Shown here piece after piece: positions 11,493 through 23,310 of a stretch of DNA of 64,000 bases. Each line of letters begins with the position of its first letter. Positions within the stretch are counted from its first letter, which is position 1. The position numbers and the translations under genes are program-made. This DNA comes from Lucifuga dentata (taxonomy: Eukaryota; Chordata; Actinopteri; Ophidiiformes; Bythitidae): positions 164,529 to 228,528 of the forward strand of contig VXCM01000278.1 of assembly GCA_014773175.1 (NCBI GenBank), given 5' to 3'. The notes beneath the pieces are model-generated. The model saw nothing but the letters and a program-made list of their open reading frames with translations, did no database searches and was not told the origin of the DNA.

Positions 11493-12392
11493 GGTCAGAT
11501 CAAGTCAGGAACATGCGCTGGGCTGCGTGTTGCCGCATCCACTATGTGATGGAAACCCCGGTTCCCAGTTGGCAACCACCCTAGCAGACACATGGTCCAT
11601 CCCCATCTTGCGGAAGTACCCATCCATTTGTTGCAGCCAGGTGTTACATGGGTGTCCCCTTCGGCTTGGAGTCACTGGGGTCCTGCATGCTGGATCATAC
11701 TCAGAAGAACGCGCCACATGGCCGTAGTGTTGCAACTGTCGCTCCCTCACAATGCTGGCAATCACCACTCGTTAACCACTCGTAATAACCACTCGTTCGA
11801 CACAAAGTCAAACCAGTGGTACCCAAGGATTCTCCGGAGAGACTGAGTACCAAAGACATCCGGTCGTCATCTCAAGTCACTGGTTATTATCCAGGTCTCA
11901 CAACCATAAAGTAAGACTGGGAGCACCTGGACTCTAAAGACTTGGACCTTCATCTTCTTGCAGAGATATCTGCAGTCCCATACACCCCTGTCCAGTAACC
12001 CCATGACCCCACAGGCCTGCCCCAAACATCTCTCAACCTCATAGGACGAGCTCCCAGAGACATAAATATCACTGCCGAGAGATGAATCTCTCGACAAGTT
12101 CGACACTCTCCCCGCATACAGACACACTGTTAACAGCTGAGTCCCAAGAAGTTCTTGAAACCTGGATCTTAGTCTTGATCCAGGACACCCACAAACCCAG
12201 GCACTCCGACTTCTCACTCAGCTTCTCAAGAGCTCCTACCAGAACATCCATTGACTCTGCAAAGATCACAGCATAATCAACAAAGTCAAGGTCAGTAAAC
12301 CTTTCCCCACCGATAAATAAATGCACCCAAGTCACTGGACACCACAACCCTTCCCAACACCCAGTCCATGCAAACATTGAACAGGGAAGGAG
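11493..12392 (-). mobile_element. 5'-truncated non-LTR retrotransposon (LINE) insertion
   Basis: The insert is bounded by a perfect 13-bp target-site duplication, ccagggaatatca, at 11480-11492 and 12393-12405. The host MITE sequence continues cleanly on both sides. The minus strand encodes the C-terminal part of a reverse transcriptase. The 900-bp length implies heavy 5' truncation, as is usual for target-primed insertion. The clade is not assigned; the YGCETW and RERQLQHYGHVAR motifs resemble common fish LINE polyproteins. Confidence 0.85.
11505..12377 (-). pseudogene. LINE reverse transcriptase fragment, frameshifted
   Basis: The homologous protein is spread over three minus-strand frames: 12377-12069 (catalytic region, TDLDFVDYAVIFAES), 12217-11867 (GVWDCRYLCKKMKVQVF then LPVLLYGCETW), and 11768-11505 (IVRERQLQHYGHVARS). 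The family's FADD catalytic box reads FVDY here, so the second active-site Asp is lost. At least two frameshifts separate the blocks. The N-terminal endonuclease and the start of the RT domain are absent through 5' truncation. The element is dead. Confidence 0.85.
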
Positions 12393-12728
12393 CCAGGGAA
12401 TATCAACCTAGGAAAAATTACTTTCACTGAGAAATTAAAAATGACAGTCCCTTCTAGAATCAGACATACATCTTAGTAGGTGAATTTTAAGGTGGGTGTA
12501 TCACCTGAACATTTGATTTTGAAAGGGGACTTGGCAAAATAAAAGAAAAAAAATAAATATGGTTTTAAGTTTTGGAAAACAGTTGTCAGTAACGTAATGT
12601 GTGTTCTGGTTAGGGCTGGATGATATAAATGGTATTTAAAGTCACATCACGATTAAAAAAAAATCTTCGATATAAAAATGAGGACGTCAATATAAAGTTG
12701 ATAGAAAATAGTGCTTGAATTCAATAAG

Positions 12729-12855
12729 TTAATGACAGCTCAAACAGCCAATAGCTTGTCAGAACTGGAACAAACTAGCCAATCTGGTGGCNTTAATGAC
12801 AGCTCAAACAGCCAATAGCTTGTCAGAACTGGAACAAACTAGCCAATCTGGTGGC
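12729..12855. other. Assembly duplication: 63 bp, N, same 63 bp
   Basis: Bases 12729-12791 are repeated exactly at 12793-12855 with a single N between (12792). This is read as two overlapping contig ends joined without merging. Confidence 0.85.
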
Positions 12856-13089
12856 AGTATAATAACAGCCCGCTCACTTCCTCAAAGCAGCATTTAGCTA
12901 AACGGTGAACGCGCCGCAGCCCGTGTGGTTATACATGAGCAAAAGTCAGACAAAGATGTCAGAAAGCAATGAAAGTCCAGAGGAAAAAAAATAAAATGAT
13001 GAGGAAGAAAGTAACAGCTCAGCAGCCATTACTGTCCCAAAGAAAGTGGATGTTGTAGTTAAGCAAGGTAAAAAAATAAAAATAAAAAA

Positions 13090-13185
13090 TGTCAGTGGTG
13101 GCATCATTTTGGTTATTTAAAGTCTGAAACAAAACAGATTCACCATGTTCACTGTAAAATTAGCCAGAAACCAGTGCTGACGAGG
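13090..13185 (+). pseudogene. BED zinc finger remnant of a hAT transposase
   Basis: One forward frame reads WWHHFGYLKSETKQ followed shortly by HCKISQKPV. BED fingers of hAT transposases have the aromatic-rich W..FG....... core and then CKIC. Here the second Cys of the C-x2-C pair has become Ser. The frame is short, with no intact transposase around it, so it is a decayed fragment that supports the hAT assignment. Confidence 0.6.
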
Positions 13186-14060
13186 ATGACTGCAATTTGC
13201 AGTTTTTCAGTTCATACAATTGTTGGTTATTTTTTTACATTCAGAACATTCATAAAGAAAATGTAAAAATAAATGTTAAGTTCAAGTGACTTGAAATGCA
13301 GCAGAATCTTTGCCATGATTTATATGTGATATCTATCAATATAAAAAATATATATATATCATGATAAAAAAAAAAAAAAANAAAAAAAAAAAAAAATCAT
13401 ATCCTTCAGCCCTAATGCTGGTAGTATTTATTGATTTGAAACATGCAAATTCACTGGCATGGTCCTTTAAACTGGTTAGTCAGGTGTTCATGTTGGCAGA
13501 CTTGATCCTATCAAATTCCAGCTCTATTTTATTTCCAGTGTCTCTCAGGGAAATCATATTTGGCAGAGTTTGGCAGAGAACAAACTCCATTGTTTCATAG
13601 AGTGCAGTCACACAAGAAAGACTCAGATTTCCTCCTAATCCCATATCAGAGTATCTGTGGTATGAATATGAGGCTGTGGATGACTGGGAAACATCAAGTT
13701 TGTCATGTTGGTATCAATTACACAAGTTTAGTTATATAACATAATACTGAGCGGTGACCCAGGTGTTAGTCTCCACCTGAACTTGAACTTTTGCAACAAA
13801 ACAAACAAAACATGTTTACAGTTTTGCCGAAAAATGATTTGTATGGGATTATGTGGCCCTATGAAGACTTAGCTGATAGGTGTGTTGATGTGGAGAAAAT
13901 ATGAAGTGATGAGATGATGGAGGAGAAGAGAGAGGGAAGAGTGGAGATTTGCTGGAGGAGAAAAAGAGGATGGAAGGAGTAAAGGATGGAGGAGGAGACA
14001 GGGCCATTACTGTGCTGATATCACCAGGGATTCAGCCTCAGGACAAATCTGCTAATGGGG

Positions 14061-14065
<5 letters not shown>

Positions 14066-14119
<54 letters not shown>
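14066..14119. repeat. (CT)n microsatellite
   Basis: An uninterrupted CT tract of about 54 bp. Confidence 0.92.
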
Positions 14120-14122
<3 letters not shown>

Positions 14123-15011
14123 CCTCCATCTACCCCCACATAAATAGTTCTATTCAAGATGCACTACATGTACAGATATGAATGCTTGCATGCTTCAGTG
14201 CTTAGAGCTATACATGCAGACATATATGAATACACATGTATTCAACTATGCACACACATGCACACTTACACACATTCTGAGCTACCATGTCCAATCAAAC
14301 AAGGTTTTCAGTCACAGTTTAAAATAACTATAATTCTTTCAAAAACTGGTATCTTGCACTTTCATCTTAATTTCAATGAAAACAGCAGTGTATAATTTAT
14401 TTTGTTCCTGTTTCTACATGGAAAAACTAATCTTGTATGATCTATGTGTTTATGTGTCATCTTTGAGACAAAAAAAGGAAGAATCTAGCCCCTCCAAGTC
14501 ATGCTGTACCTTGAATGTCACACCACTTTGTATATTTATGTGTTTTGTTTTTTTTTTAAGGGGAAAGGCTTACAGTGCCATGCTGCTGAAAAAAGCCAAA
14601 TCATCCTTACTAGTATTTGTTGTGCTCTGCTTAATCCTAATTCAACTGCTAAAGCCCCATGTGACAGCAGTTTCAAGTACTAAATTATCATCAGAGGGAA
14701 ACAGTCAAAAATATAGATGAGAGAGGAGCAGAATGAGAGGTAATGCATCTTGTTAAAAAGGAGATGGATGTGGAATAGAGAGGTTGTTATAGTGCAGAGA
14801 GAGAGAGAGAGAGAGATGCAGCAGAGCAGGCCTGGATGTGGGACTATCAGGGAGACATTGTATAGACTGATGCAGACAGCTGGACATGGATTTTTTAATC
14901 TGTCTAAACAGGATCTGCCCAATGCAAACTCTTCTCCCACACAGCAGGCCCAGCACAGGGGTTGTGACAGCCAAAGGACATCAAGGGACTACAGCATTCA
15001 GACATCACCAC

Positions 15012-15017
<6 letters not shown>

Positions 15018-15065
<48 letters not shown>

Positions 15066-15066
15066 N

Positions 15067-15114
<48 letters not shown>
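15018..15114. repeat. Compound (GT)n-N-(GA)n microsatellite
   Basis: About 48 bp of GT switches to about 48 bp of GA exactly at a single N (15066). The junction may be real or an assembly join. Confidence 0.9.
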
Positions 15115-15116
<2 letters not shown>

Positions 15117-15435
15117 AGTTGTACATGTGTGAGAGGGACAGAGTCAAACAATAAGACAAACTGTCACAATGGCTACAAGTCTTGCCAATAGAAGTGTCAA
15201 ACTTCCTCAAGGTAAAACTTCCACATGGTTTTCATTTTGGGCATTTGACTTCCATCTGTGTGTTACAGCCCAGCATTGGCTGTGATGCAGTTTAGTGTGG
15301 ACAGGCTGCCTTCAGACGATGCCTTTTAGGATGTGAGTCAGACAGAACGATAAGCATGATACGTAAAATCAATGCTGGTAATGAAATTGTTTTTGAAGAG
15401 TTCCATAGTGATATATGAGGCTGTGTGGGCTGCAT

Positions 15436-15439
<4 letters not shown>

Positions 15440-15473
<34 letters not shown>

Positions 15474-15474
15474 N

Positions 15475-15520
<46 letters not shown>
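15440..15520. repeat. (GT)n microsatellite with an N
   Basis: A GT tract of about 80 bp with a single N at 15474; the length is likely unreliable. Confidence 0.92.
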
Positions 15521-15524
<4 letters not shown>

Positions 15525-16766
15525 TAAAGAATTGGATATATGCATCCTATATCAAACAGCCTAATTCTTGAAATGTTTTGTTGTTCTTTCCCTGCACACA
15601 GTTTGATTTTGAGCAGTTGTCAATGGCCAGCATCTCTGCTTACAATGCATGCAGCTGTAGATAGAGTTGACATAGTGCTGCATAACCTGTAGCTACTCCC
15701 TGTATCATTTTACAAAATCATGATCTAAACGTAAGCTCAAAAGTTCCTATTACTATTTAGTCTGATTTCTTTCTGTGGAAAAAAAAAAAAAAAAATTTAT
15801 ACTGAAATATTTGTGCTTTTTTCAGTTGATTTAAAATTGGTAATTTTTTATGCATCTCTCAAAATGTGGTTCTTTATTTCTAAATATTAACAGGATTGGT
15901 TCTAGTGATTTGATATACATGACCACCATGCTTCAAATATAATTGTTTAGCATATATGCATCTTTAAATGCGTATTTTATGAAGTCATTTGAGTTAATTT
16001 TTGATTCTTAACATTTGATTTTTTTTCTGCAAGTGACATAAAACAGCCTCTGATTTTCCAATGCATATCCAGCTGAGTCAGGAAATGTACAGAATCAAGT
16101 GAAAATATAAAAATAAGGTTCATCAAATATTCCTAATGGTGTTATGAACAGTGAGATTTTAGGCTGCAATGCACATTTAAATGAATTGGCACCACATGTG
16201 TGCATGTTTTATTGTGCTTGTGGGTGTGTATGTGTGTGCATGTGCACATTTATGTGTGTGTCTGAGTGTGTCAGTCTGGCCTATTATAAACTCTTACAGA
16301 CAGGCTAATGGGCCTTGGGACATGGGCATGGTGATGGGAACGTGGCTTAATTGGGGTAATCGGCACGCTTTAAGGGACCTGCTTATTAAGAGAAATCCCT
16401 CACTCACTCACACACACACACACACATTCATCTCACCATGGACAGACAGGCAAAGTGACAGCTCCACCTCGTCACCTCATGCCTTCACCCAGATCTCTGC
16501 GTCATAGACCTGGAATTGGCAGGCAGCCATTCCATTGTGTGTGTGTGTACATTAACAATGTTTAACAATACGTAAATGTGTCAGTGATATCTACTGTATG
16601 CCAAGAGATGTAAATGGAGTTAAGGATGTTAAGGATATTACAGCAGCTGAGCTCTGATTGTCATTTTTCACAAATGCACACAGTTAAAAACAAATTGGGA
16701 ATATTGCAATAAATCCAGCAAACATCAGATATCTTTTTAAAACAGCTCACCAATGTGCATGTGTGA

Positions 16767-17230
16767 AATAAAGGATCATACTGGTGATTCTTGCATGTTT
16801 GAGCCAAATAAATACAATCTGCATACACATTACGTTACTGCCAACCATCTTCCAAAATAAACTTCTAGAGTGGTAAATTTTAGAGTGTTTTTCCTACCTT
16901 CCAGAATGCCATTGCTGTTATTATTGTTTTGTCAAAGTTATTTCATTTAACTGATTTCTGGAGCTACAAGGGAGAAAACTGAACTTTACTGAGAAATTGA
17001 AACAATCATGCCTTCTGCAATCATGCATAGGTGTTGGTAGGCAAAACACTGAATTTTAAGGTGGTGTATCATCTGAACATTTGATTTTGAAAGATTAGAG
17101 TATTTGGCAAAATTACATGAAAAGTAAAATACAGTTTCATTTTTGGAAAATGGTTGGCAGTAACAAAGTGTGTATAGGGGCTAGTATTTATTGGGCTCAA
17201 ACAGGCAGCACCACTGGTATCGCCCTTTAA
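16767..17230 (+). mobile_element. TTAA-type MITE family, copy C
   Basis: The left end is TAAAGGATCATACTGG and the right end GTATCGCCCTTTAA. It carries the family blocks CTACCTTCCAG, CATTTGATTTTGAAAGATT, and the TTGGGCTCAAAC motif near the end. At about 464 bp it has internal deletions relative to copies B and D. The left TTAA has decayed to ATAA. Confidence 0.75.
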
Positions 17231-18235
17231 GCTAAGAGGTAAGAGTTAAGAGTTAATTTTTAATGTTAATTGATGAATGTTTATTATTTTATACATGTTG
17301 AAATATGTCTGTGATAGGGAGTTCATTTGTAAAATGTAAATTCAGTTAATGCCTTTTTATTTTTGTAATCCAGGATGAGGTATAAAGTTAAAGGTGAACA
17401 GGGAGTGGAGAGAGCATGCTGAGGGGTGAGAGAGGAGATAGCTAGCGAAAACTGCCATGGAAAGTGTGTAATGTGGAAAAATATTGGACTGTGTGACAAA
17501 TTCTACAGTAAGTTTTAATAAGTTTTAAGATTGTCAAGTCGAGCACCTAACCAGTGACACTATGACTTTGAAGAGTGTGTGGACCAATTCAACAAGAATT
17601 AGCTACCATGCTAATCATGAGTTAGCACGCTAGTTAGCGGTCTTTTAACAGTGCTGGAACAACCTTTATTTGAATTTTTTTAAGTACTTTTTTTTTTTAA
17701 TTACCTTAAAGACATTTTTTAACTAAATTTTTATTTATTTATTTATTTATTTTACACTTTATAAAGAGCTCAATGTTCAGTTTACAAATGCTATTTAGGT
17801 GAGTTGATTGATGCATTGTGCTTCAGTGTTTTGTTGAAAAGTTAAAGTGATCTAAGAATTTTATACAATCTAAGAATTTTAAACCAGTAAAGAATAAAAC
17901 AAAAAATGGACCAAAAGGGACCTCAGCTAAACATAAATAAGACAAAAAAGTGAAGTATTAGACTCAGCAGTTGTATGGGTTAAAGCCAGGGGGCACTACA
18001 TACAATATATCTAAGTGTGATATTGTATAAAATCAATTACAATACATTCAAAAAGTATCTATATATTTAAAAGCAGTTTCAGTGTGATTAAAGCTTGTAT
18101 GAAAGAGCAAAACAACTGACAACCTCAGACAACCTCATTATCTGAGGTAACAATGGCCGAGACTGTTTTATCTCATCCACATTATTATTGTGGGATATGA
18201 GGATTAGACACTGTCTGACTCTGCCTAACCCCCAA

Positions 18236-18239
<4 letters not shown>

Positions 18240-18270
<31 letters not shown>
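18240..18270. repeat. (CA)n microsatellite
   Basis: A pure CA tract of about 31 bp. Confidence 0.9.
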
Positions 18271-18274
<4 letters not shown>

Positions 18275-18864
18275 ACCTCACAGAACACACACGCGAATAC
18301 CAAATTTTCTCCAATCCTGTACTTATGATTTATTTTTTCCTCAGGCTCTGATTGGATGTTACAATATAAAAAACATTTTCCTGCTGTCTGACTTGCTATG
18401 ACATATTGCATGTAAAATTTTTATTTTTACATCACACCTGAATGCACCATCCTCTGATACCTAAAAGCATATAATATGTTCTGACAAAATACATTTCATT
18501 CCCTCCCTTAAATATCTTCATCCAAACCTGTACCTCTCCAGTTTTGCATTCATCTCCTCACATTTAACTCTCGCTGCTTCCGGTTTCCTCCCTCCCTCCT
18601 CTCCTCCCATTATCCATGCATTCTTAACTTCACAAAACTCCATGTCACACCCTTCGGAGAGGAGATGGGAATTCCATTTGTTTAGTCCTACCCCCCCTTC
18701 TCCATTCTCATCGTAAAACAAAAGCCCTTTTATGTGTTGATGTGTTTTCTGGTGGTCTTACAAGTAAAAATGTTGCCCTGGCCTGACTGAAGGTCAACAC
18801 ATATTGTTTATGAAAAACAAAAGGATGATGATGTGATGTCATGTCTAGACTCCATGCAAATGAA

Positions 18865-18925
18865 CTTGCGAGAGATTTCGTAAAAACCTCGCTTGCGAGA
18901 GGTTTCGTAAAAACCTCTCGCAAGC
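18865..18925. repeat. 27-bp tandem pair ending in a perfect 15-bp hairpin
   Basis: The unit CTTGCGAGAG(A/G)TTTCGTAA... occurs at 18865-18891 and again from 18892. The second unit runs into a perfect inverted repeat: GCTTGCGAGAGGTTT (18891-18905) pairs with 18911-18925 around a 5-base CGTAA loop. The segment is CpG-rich in an AT-rich setting. Function is unknown. Confidence 0.8.
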
Positions 18926-18957
18926 GTGCATACAGTATTTTCGCTGCCACATGACAT

Positions 18958-18990
<33 letters not shown>

Positions 18991-20426
18991 TGACAGACAA
19001 AGTAGAAATGATTATGGTAATGATAATAATCACAGTCGTCATCCCGGTCTCCTCCACCGTGTTAAAAATTAATCTGAGTTAACGATAATCCACGTCTACT
19101 CATTAGATTACTGGTGTGGGGAGGGGAGAGCAAGTGTGGGAGGTGGACTCACAGGCCATCTGTACATCATTAAGAGTTCTCACTGATAACCCTCTTTTCA
19201 TCATCATCATCTTCCTCCATCTCTCCATCCCTCTGCACTTCTATCCATCCCTCCATCTTTGTCTGCATCCCTGTGTTTGTCCATCTCATGCTGTATCACT
19301 GTGATTCAGTCCCCCCCCCCCCCACACACACACACACACACACACATTACACAGTTTGTCAGTCTGGATGTGCGTTGCATTTATGTTTACAAACCCAGCC
19401 GGTTATTCTTTAAAATAAAGGATTTCAATACATCTCAGTTTCTCCGTCTCCCAGGGGCGTCATTATCATCATCAGTCCATTATCATTATTATTATCACAT
19501 TTCTATTGTGTCATTGGGCATTGCTGTCTCTCATGCTTCTTTCGCTTCCTCCTACACACACCATCAGCTAAGATCAAGACCAAGATCAGCATAAGCTTTG
19601 AAATTCACTGTTTTTTCCCTATTGTTTTCCGCAGTGATGTCAAAGGTCAGGGTTCAGCATGGAGCTACAGATCAGGGATTCAATATGTTGCTCAAGGACA
19701 CGTAAATCGTTTAAGTAAGGGCTTGAATGACTAAGGCTGAGGGATGCTTTTTTTTTAATCAGAAGCCTTGCAAAAAGTGAAAAGAAGATAGAAGCGAGAC
19801 AGAACAAACGTTGACACATTTATCATCGAATCATGTTGCAGCAACACGCACAGACAGGCAGAAAAAGGGAGAGAGGGAGAAATCGAGGGGAAGAGGAGTC
19901 ATCCCTTCGATAAAGAGAAATATAAAGGATACAGATGTGTCGTGTCTTAAATATACAGTAATTTTCAGGAGCAATAGTGGCCACCGACTAGATAGAATTG
20001 TAATTAAAGACGGGGAAAGGTTGATGAGCATAGAATGTATCTGTTAGGACAGTCAGTGTATGACTCCAAGGCCGTTGATAATTGATAACATCTGTGCTTT
20101 TGTTCTAGCATGGAGTCTGCTCAGCTCTTGCTGTGAGCAAACACACCCACTTATTCAATAGGTGGACTCTGATCCTGACTGAAACACCGGGAACAAAAAT
20201 TTCACCACAACTGCTTGACACATCCCTGTCCCGTTACCTCACCTGTCATCGTTCAGCTGCTAGTAGTCACAAGTTAGCAAGTACATTGTCTGAGGTAGAA
20301 GCTCAGGTTGCCATGTTCAAAATTTTCTAGTACAAACGAAAGACAGGTTGACAGTAAAAACTGCGTTTATGACTTAGTGGACTGAGAAATGTGTGTTCTT
20401 CCACCTGAGAAATGTTTTTGGAACTC

Positions 20427-21280
20427 ACCGTATATACTCGAGTATAAGCCAAGTTTTTATTACCAAATTTCACAAAGCAAATCAGGCGGTCGGCTTATGC
20501 ACGAGAAATTCAAATTTGATCCCACAGAATGAAATTTCCACAGGTGAAAATACCACCCATTACCACTGTCCATGGAAAACAGTTTAAATCATACCTTAGA
20601 ATGACATATCTCCTGACTAAACATCTTATCCAGCACATTTTGCGACCACCAGTAAGCACTGTTGTGATTGGTCAGATACGGTAATCAGCTGCTGAAATAA
20701 ATATCATTTACCGGTACTGGTGTTAGAACCATTTCTTGGTTAATTATCAAATGTTTAAAATACTTAATTTGGGAAAAGCGAAATCAAATAAGTTATTATT
20801 TTTGAATATTTATATCTTAACTGATTGATCATCGCTGGTTCCATGAAGCAGCCGGCGGAGGAGTCTGTTTATAGATGCTCAGCTGGAGGCTGCAGTGTTT
20901 ATGAGGAACGGGGTAGCGCCATATAGTTTTTGACCTCACCTCACGTCATGTTTTCTTATTTTGATTTTGAACTTAAATAATCTACGAAAAGAACAAGAGC
21001 GCGATGTTATCATTCCAGTGTGAGTCAGGAAGAGAAGCCCCGTTAAAGCAGTGAAGTTTTAAAACAGCCGCCACAACCCTTATATGGATTATTTTCAGAA
21101 AATCACAGGAATACTATGACAATACCCAGAAAAACAGGTAATTTGCTAAACAAATAAATTGATGGAACAACATCAGGGGGTCTGCTTGTATACAGGTTTC
21201 TTTAAAAACCTAAAGATGCAGATCAAAATCAGGGGGTTGGCTTATACGAGATATTGGCTTATAGTCAAGTATATATGGTA
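20427..21280. mobile_element. Inverted-repeat DNA element (about 854 bp), superfamily unresolved
   Basis: The left end ACCGTATATACTCGAGTATA (continuing AAGCC) and the right end, which reads in reverse as ACCATATATACTTGACTATA (continuing AAGCC), are clear inverted repeats. Each end also holds a second, subterminal GGCTTAT motif (near 20483 and 21238). No intact transposase ORF is present. The termini recall widespread vertebrate DNA elements, but no target duplication is clear. Confidence 0.65.
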
Positions 21281-22448
21281 AATATCACTCGCTTAATCCA
21301 CCCTTGCTGGACCTGTGACGCTGTGGAAATGTGATAATTGGATCCTGACGCCTTATGTTTAGAGCCCCTGCTAGTCGCTTTTCCTCTTGGCTTATCGACT
21401 GTCAGAACTCCCAACTGAAAGTGAAATCTTGCACAGCGCAAAATTCTGATCTGAACAACATCAACTGCCAGAGACTCAGGTGTGGCCTTCTCTGGCTTTG
21501 ACCTCAGCCGATGCTCAAGATGTTTTATCTCAAACCGACACGCAGGACATGAAGCTCATCAACTTTTACTACGACATCTGCCAGAGAAGAAAGTGTGGGA
21601 CAGAGGGAACAAACAGAAAAGTTCAGCTGCTCCTTTGTCTTTGTCGGTCCTCCATTGATTTTCATGCTGACTTTACAGACCGGCAGCTTTGAATATTGTT
21701 TGGAGGTGGAGCTCAGCTTGTGCGTGTGTGTCTGTGTGTGTGTGTGTTGACAGATGGTTGTCATTGTATGAGAGCTGGTTTGCACATTCATGTAATGGAG
21801 GCAGAGAAACATAACAAACATATGTAGCAGACAGCAGGACGCGCTGACTGGAACTAAAGCACGCACGTTCACAACACACAACACATCAATTATATGCTCA
21901 GGAACACGTTTTGTGTGTGTGGCATGTCCGTGTTGGGTGACGCATGTTGTGTGACTCATGCATAAGATGTGTAATAGCAGCTATGTTTTATTCCATGCAG
22001 GTTTTTAATTTATTACTCTTTTTGCACTTGTCTGGTTTTGTGTGTGTATGTGTGTGATGTCAACACACAAACCAACAGTCAGAGAGAGAAACTTAGTGTG
22101 AGAAAAAGGTGGGCACATGAATAAATGTCTGATGGGAAAAAGTAAAGGCAGATCTGAAAAACAGACTGACGACAGAGTGGGATAAAACAAGCCATCGTGA
22201 GATTGAAAGTTGGAACTCATGCTTGACTAGCTCATTCGTTATCTGTCTGTATGAGTGTTTGTGTGCGTGAGTGTGTATGTGAGTGTTTGGAGAAAGGCCC
22301 CCGCCCCTCCACTGGCCCCGCCTTTCCACGTGCAGCAGCCTAACTGTTCCTGACAGCCAGTGGCTCATTAGAGTTGCTGTTCTATGTTCCTACCTCCATT
22401 CGCCCGCTCCCAGTTTCCTGGACCCAGCCCCCAAACAATGTCTAGCTC

Positions 22449-22484
<36 letters not shown>

Positions 22485-22574
22485 NCAAGGCCTATTCACT
22501 GGCACAAAGACATAATTAACCAAATTGGCAAATGGTTTGAGAAGCCGTCTTTTGAACACACTGTGCTAGTCTGT

Positions 22575-22590
22575 GGTTGCTATAGCAACC
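22575..22590. promoter_or_regulatory. RFX/X-box-like perfect palindrome
   Basis: GGTTGCTATAGCAACC is a perfect 16-bp palindrome matching the inverted GTTGC...GCAAC half-sites bound by RFX-family factors. There is no adjacent gene start, so any role is inference. Confidence 0.4.
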
Positions 22591-22755
22591 CTAAATTTGT
22601 GTTTAAATTTGTGTGCGTCTGTGTGTGCGTGTTGTCCAATGTCCATAATAAAAGTCACAAATGATTATCAGTCACATCATCGAAGACCACACACATCCAT
22701 CTTTCATCCACTCGAAACTTTGTGTTTTCAATGTTTGCCATCCCTCCCTCACTGT

Positions 22756-23310
22756 TCACTCACTCACTCACTCACTCACTCACTCACTCACTCACTCAGT
22801 CGCTCGCTCACTCACTCACTCACTCACTCACTACTTACTCATTCACTCACTACTCACTCGGTCACTCACTACTCACTAACTCACTCACTATTCACTCACT
22901 CATTCACTCACTACTCACTCGCTCACTCACTCACTACTCACTCGCTCACTCACTACTCACTAACTCACTCGCTCACTCACTCGTTCATTCACTACTCACT
23001 GACTCATTCACTCACTACTCATTCACTACTCACTCACTCACTCATTCACTCACTCACTCATTCATTACTTGCTCACTCACTACTCACTCATTCACTCATT
23101 AACTATTCGCTCACTCATTCACTCACTACTCAGTCACTCACTACTCACTCACTCATTCACTCACTCATTCACTACTCACTCACTACTCACTGACTTGCTC
23201 ACTCACTACTCACTCATTCACTCACTTACTCACTCGTTCATTCACTACTCATTCACTCTACTCACTCGCTCACTACTCACTCACTCACTCACTCACTCAC
23301 TCACTCAGTC
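22756..23310. repeat. (CACT)n satellite, about 555 bp, irregular
   Basis: Runs of ACTC are broken by ACT phase slips and point changes (ATTC, GCTC, AACTC). All three + frames therefore give long Ser/Leu/Thr/His ORFs, which are not genes. Confidence 0.93.

Larger units (their letters stand above)
12611..13414 (+). mobile_element. hAT-like DNA transposon remnant inside MITE copy B
   Basis: The ends TAGGGCTGGATGATAT and ATCCTTCAGCCCTA are imperfect inverted repeats of hAT type. The flanking 8-mers gttctggt (12603-12610) and atgctggt (13415-13422) match at 6 of 8 positions, as expected for an aged hAT 8-bp target duplication. The interior contains a BED-finger-like coding remnant, a poly-A run broken by an N (13381) and an assembly duplication around the N at 12792. 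Confidence 0.75.
11148..13470 (+). mobile_element. TTAA-type MITE family, copy B (carries two nested insertions)
   Basis: The element starts TTAAAGGACCATACCGG and ends CATGGTCCTTTAA, so its termini are inverted repeats next to TTAA. It is split by a LINE (11493-12392, plus one target-duplication copy) and by a hAT-like element (12611-13414). Removing both inserts and their duplications leaves about 598 bp, nearly the 594 bp of the uninterrupted copy D. TTAA targets are known for the piggyBac and Kolobok superfamilies; which applies cannot be settled because there is no transposase. Confidence 0.82.
13471..16766. other. Intergenic stretch rich in microsatellites, no gene supported
   Basis: Holds (CT)n at 14066-14119, a compound GT/GA tract at 15018-15114 and a long (GT)n at 15440-15520. 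The remaining sequence is AT-rich without recognisable coding content. Confidence 0.5.
17231..20426. other. Intergenic stretch, no gene supported
   Basis: Contains CA tracts at 18240-18270, 18962-18990 and about 19325-19347, a C-run near 19312, and the tandem hairpin at 18865-18925. No coding sequence is recognised. Confidence 0.5.

Noticed and set aside
19635..19735. Open frame after a TTTTCCGCAG acceptor
   Set aside because: No donor of good quality and no recognisable protein.
22756..23310. Possible CRISPR-like array
   Set aside because: Continuous tetranucleotide satellite without spacers, in a eukaryotic genome.
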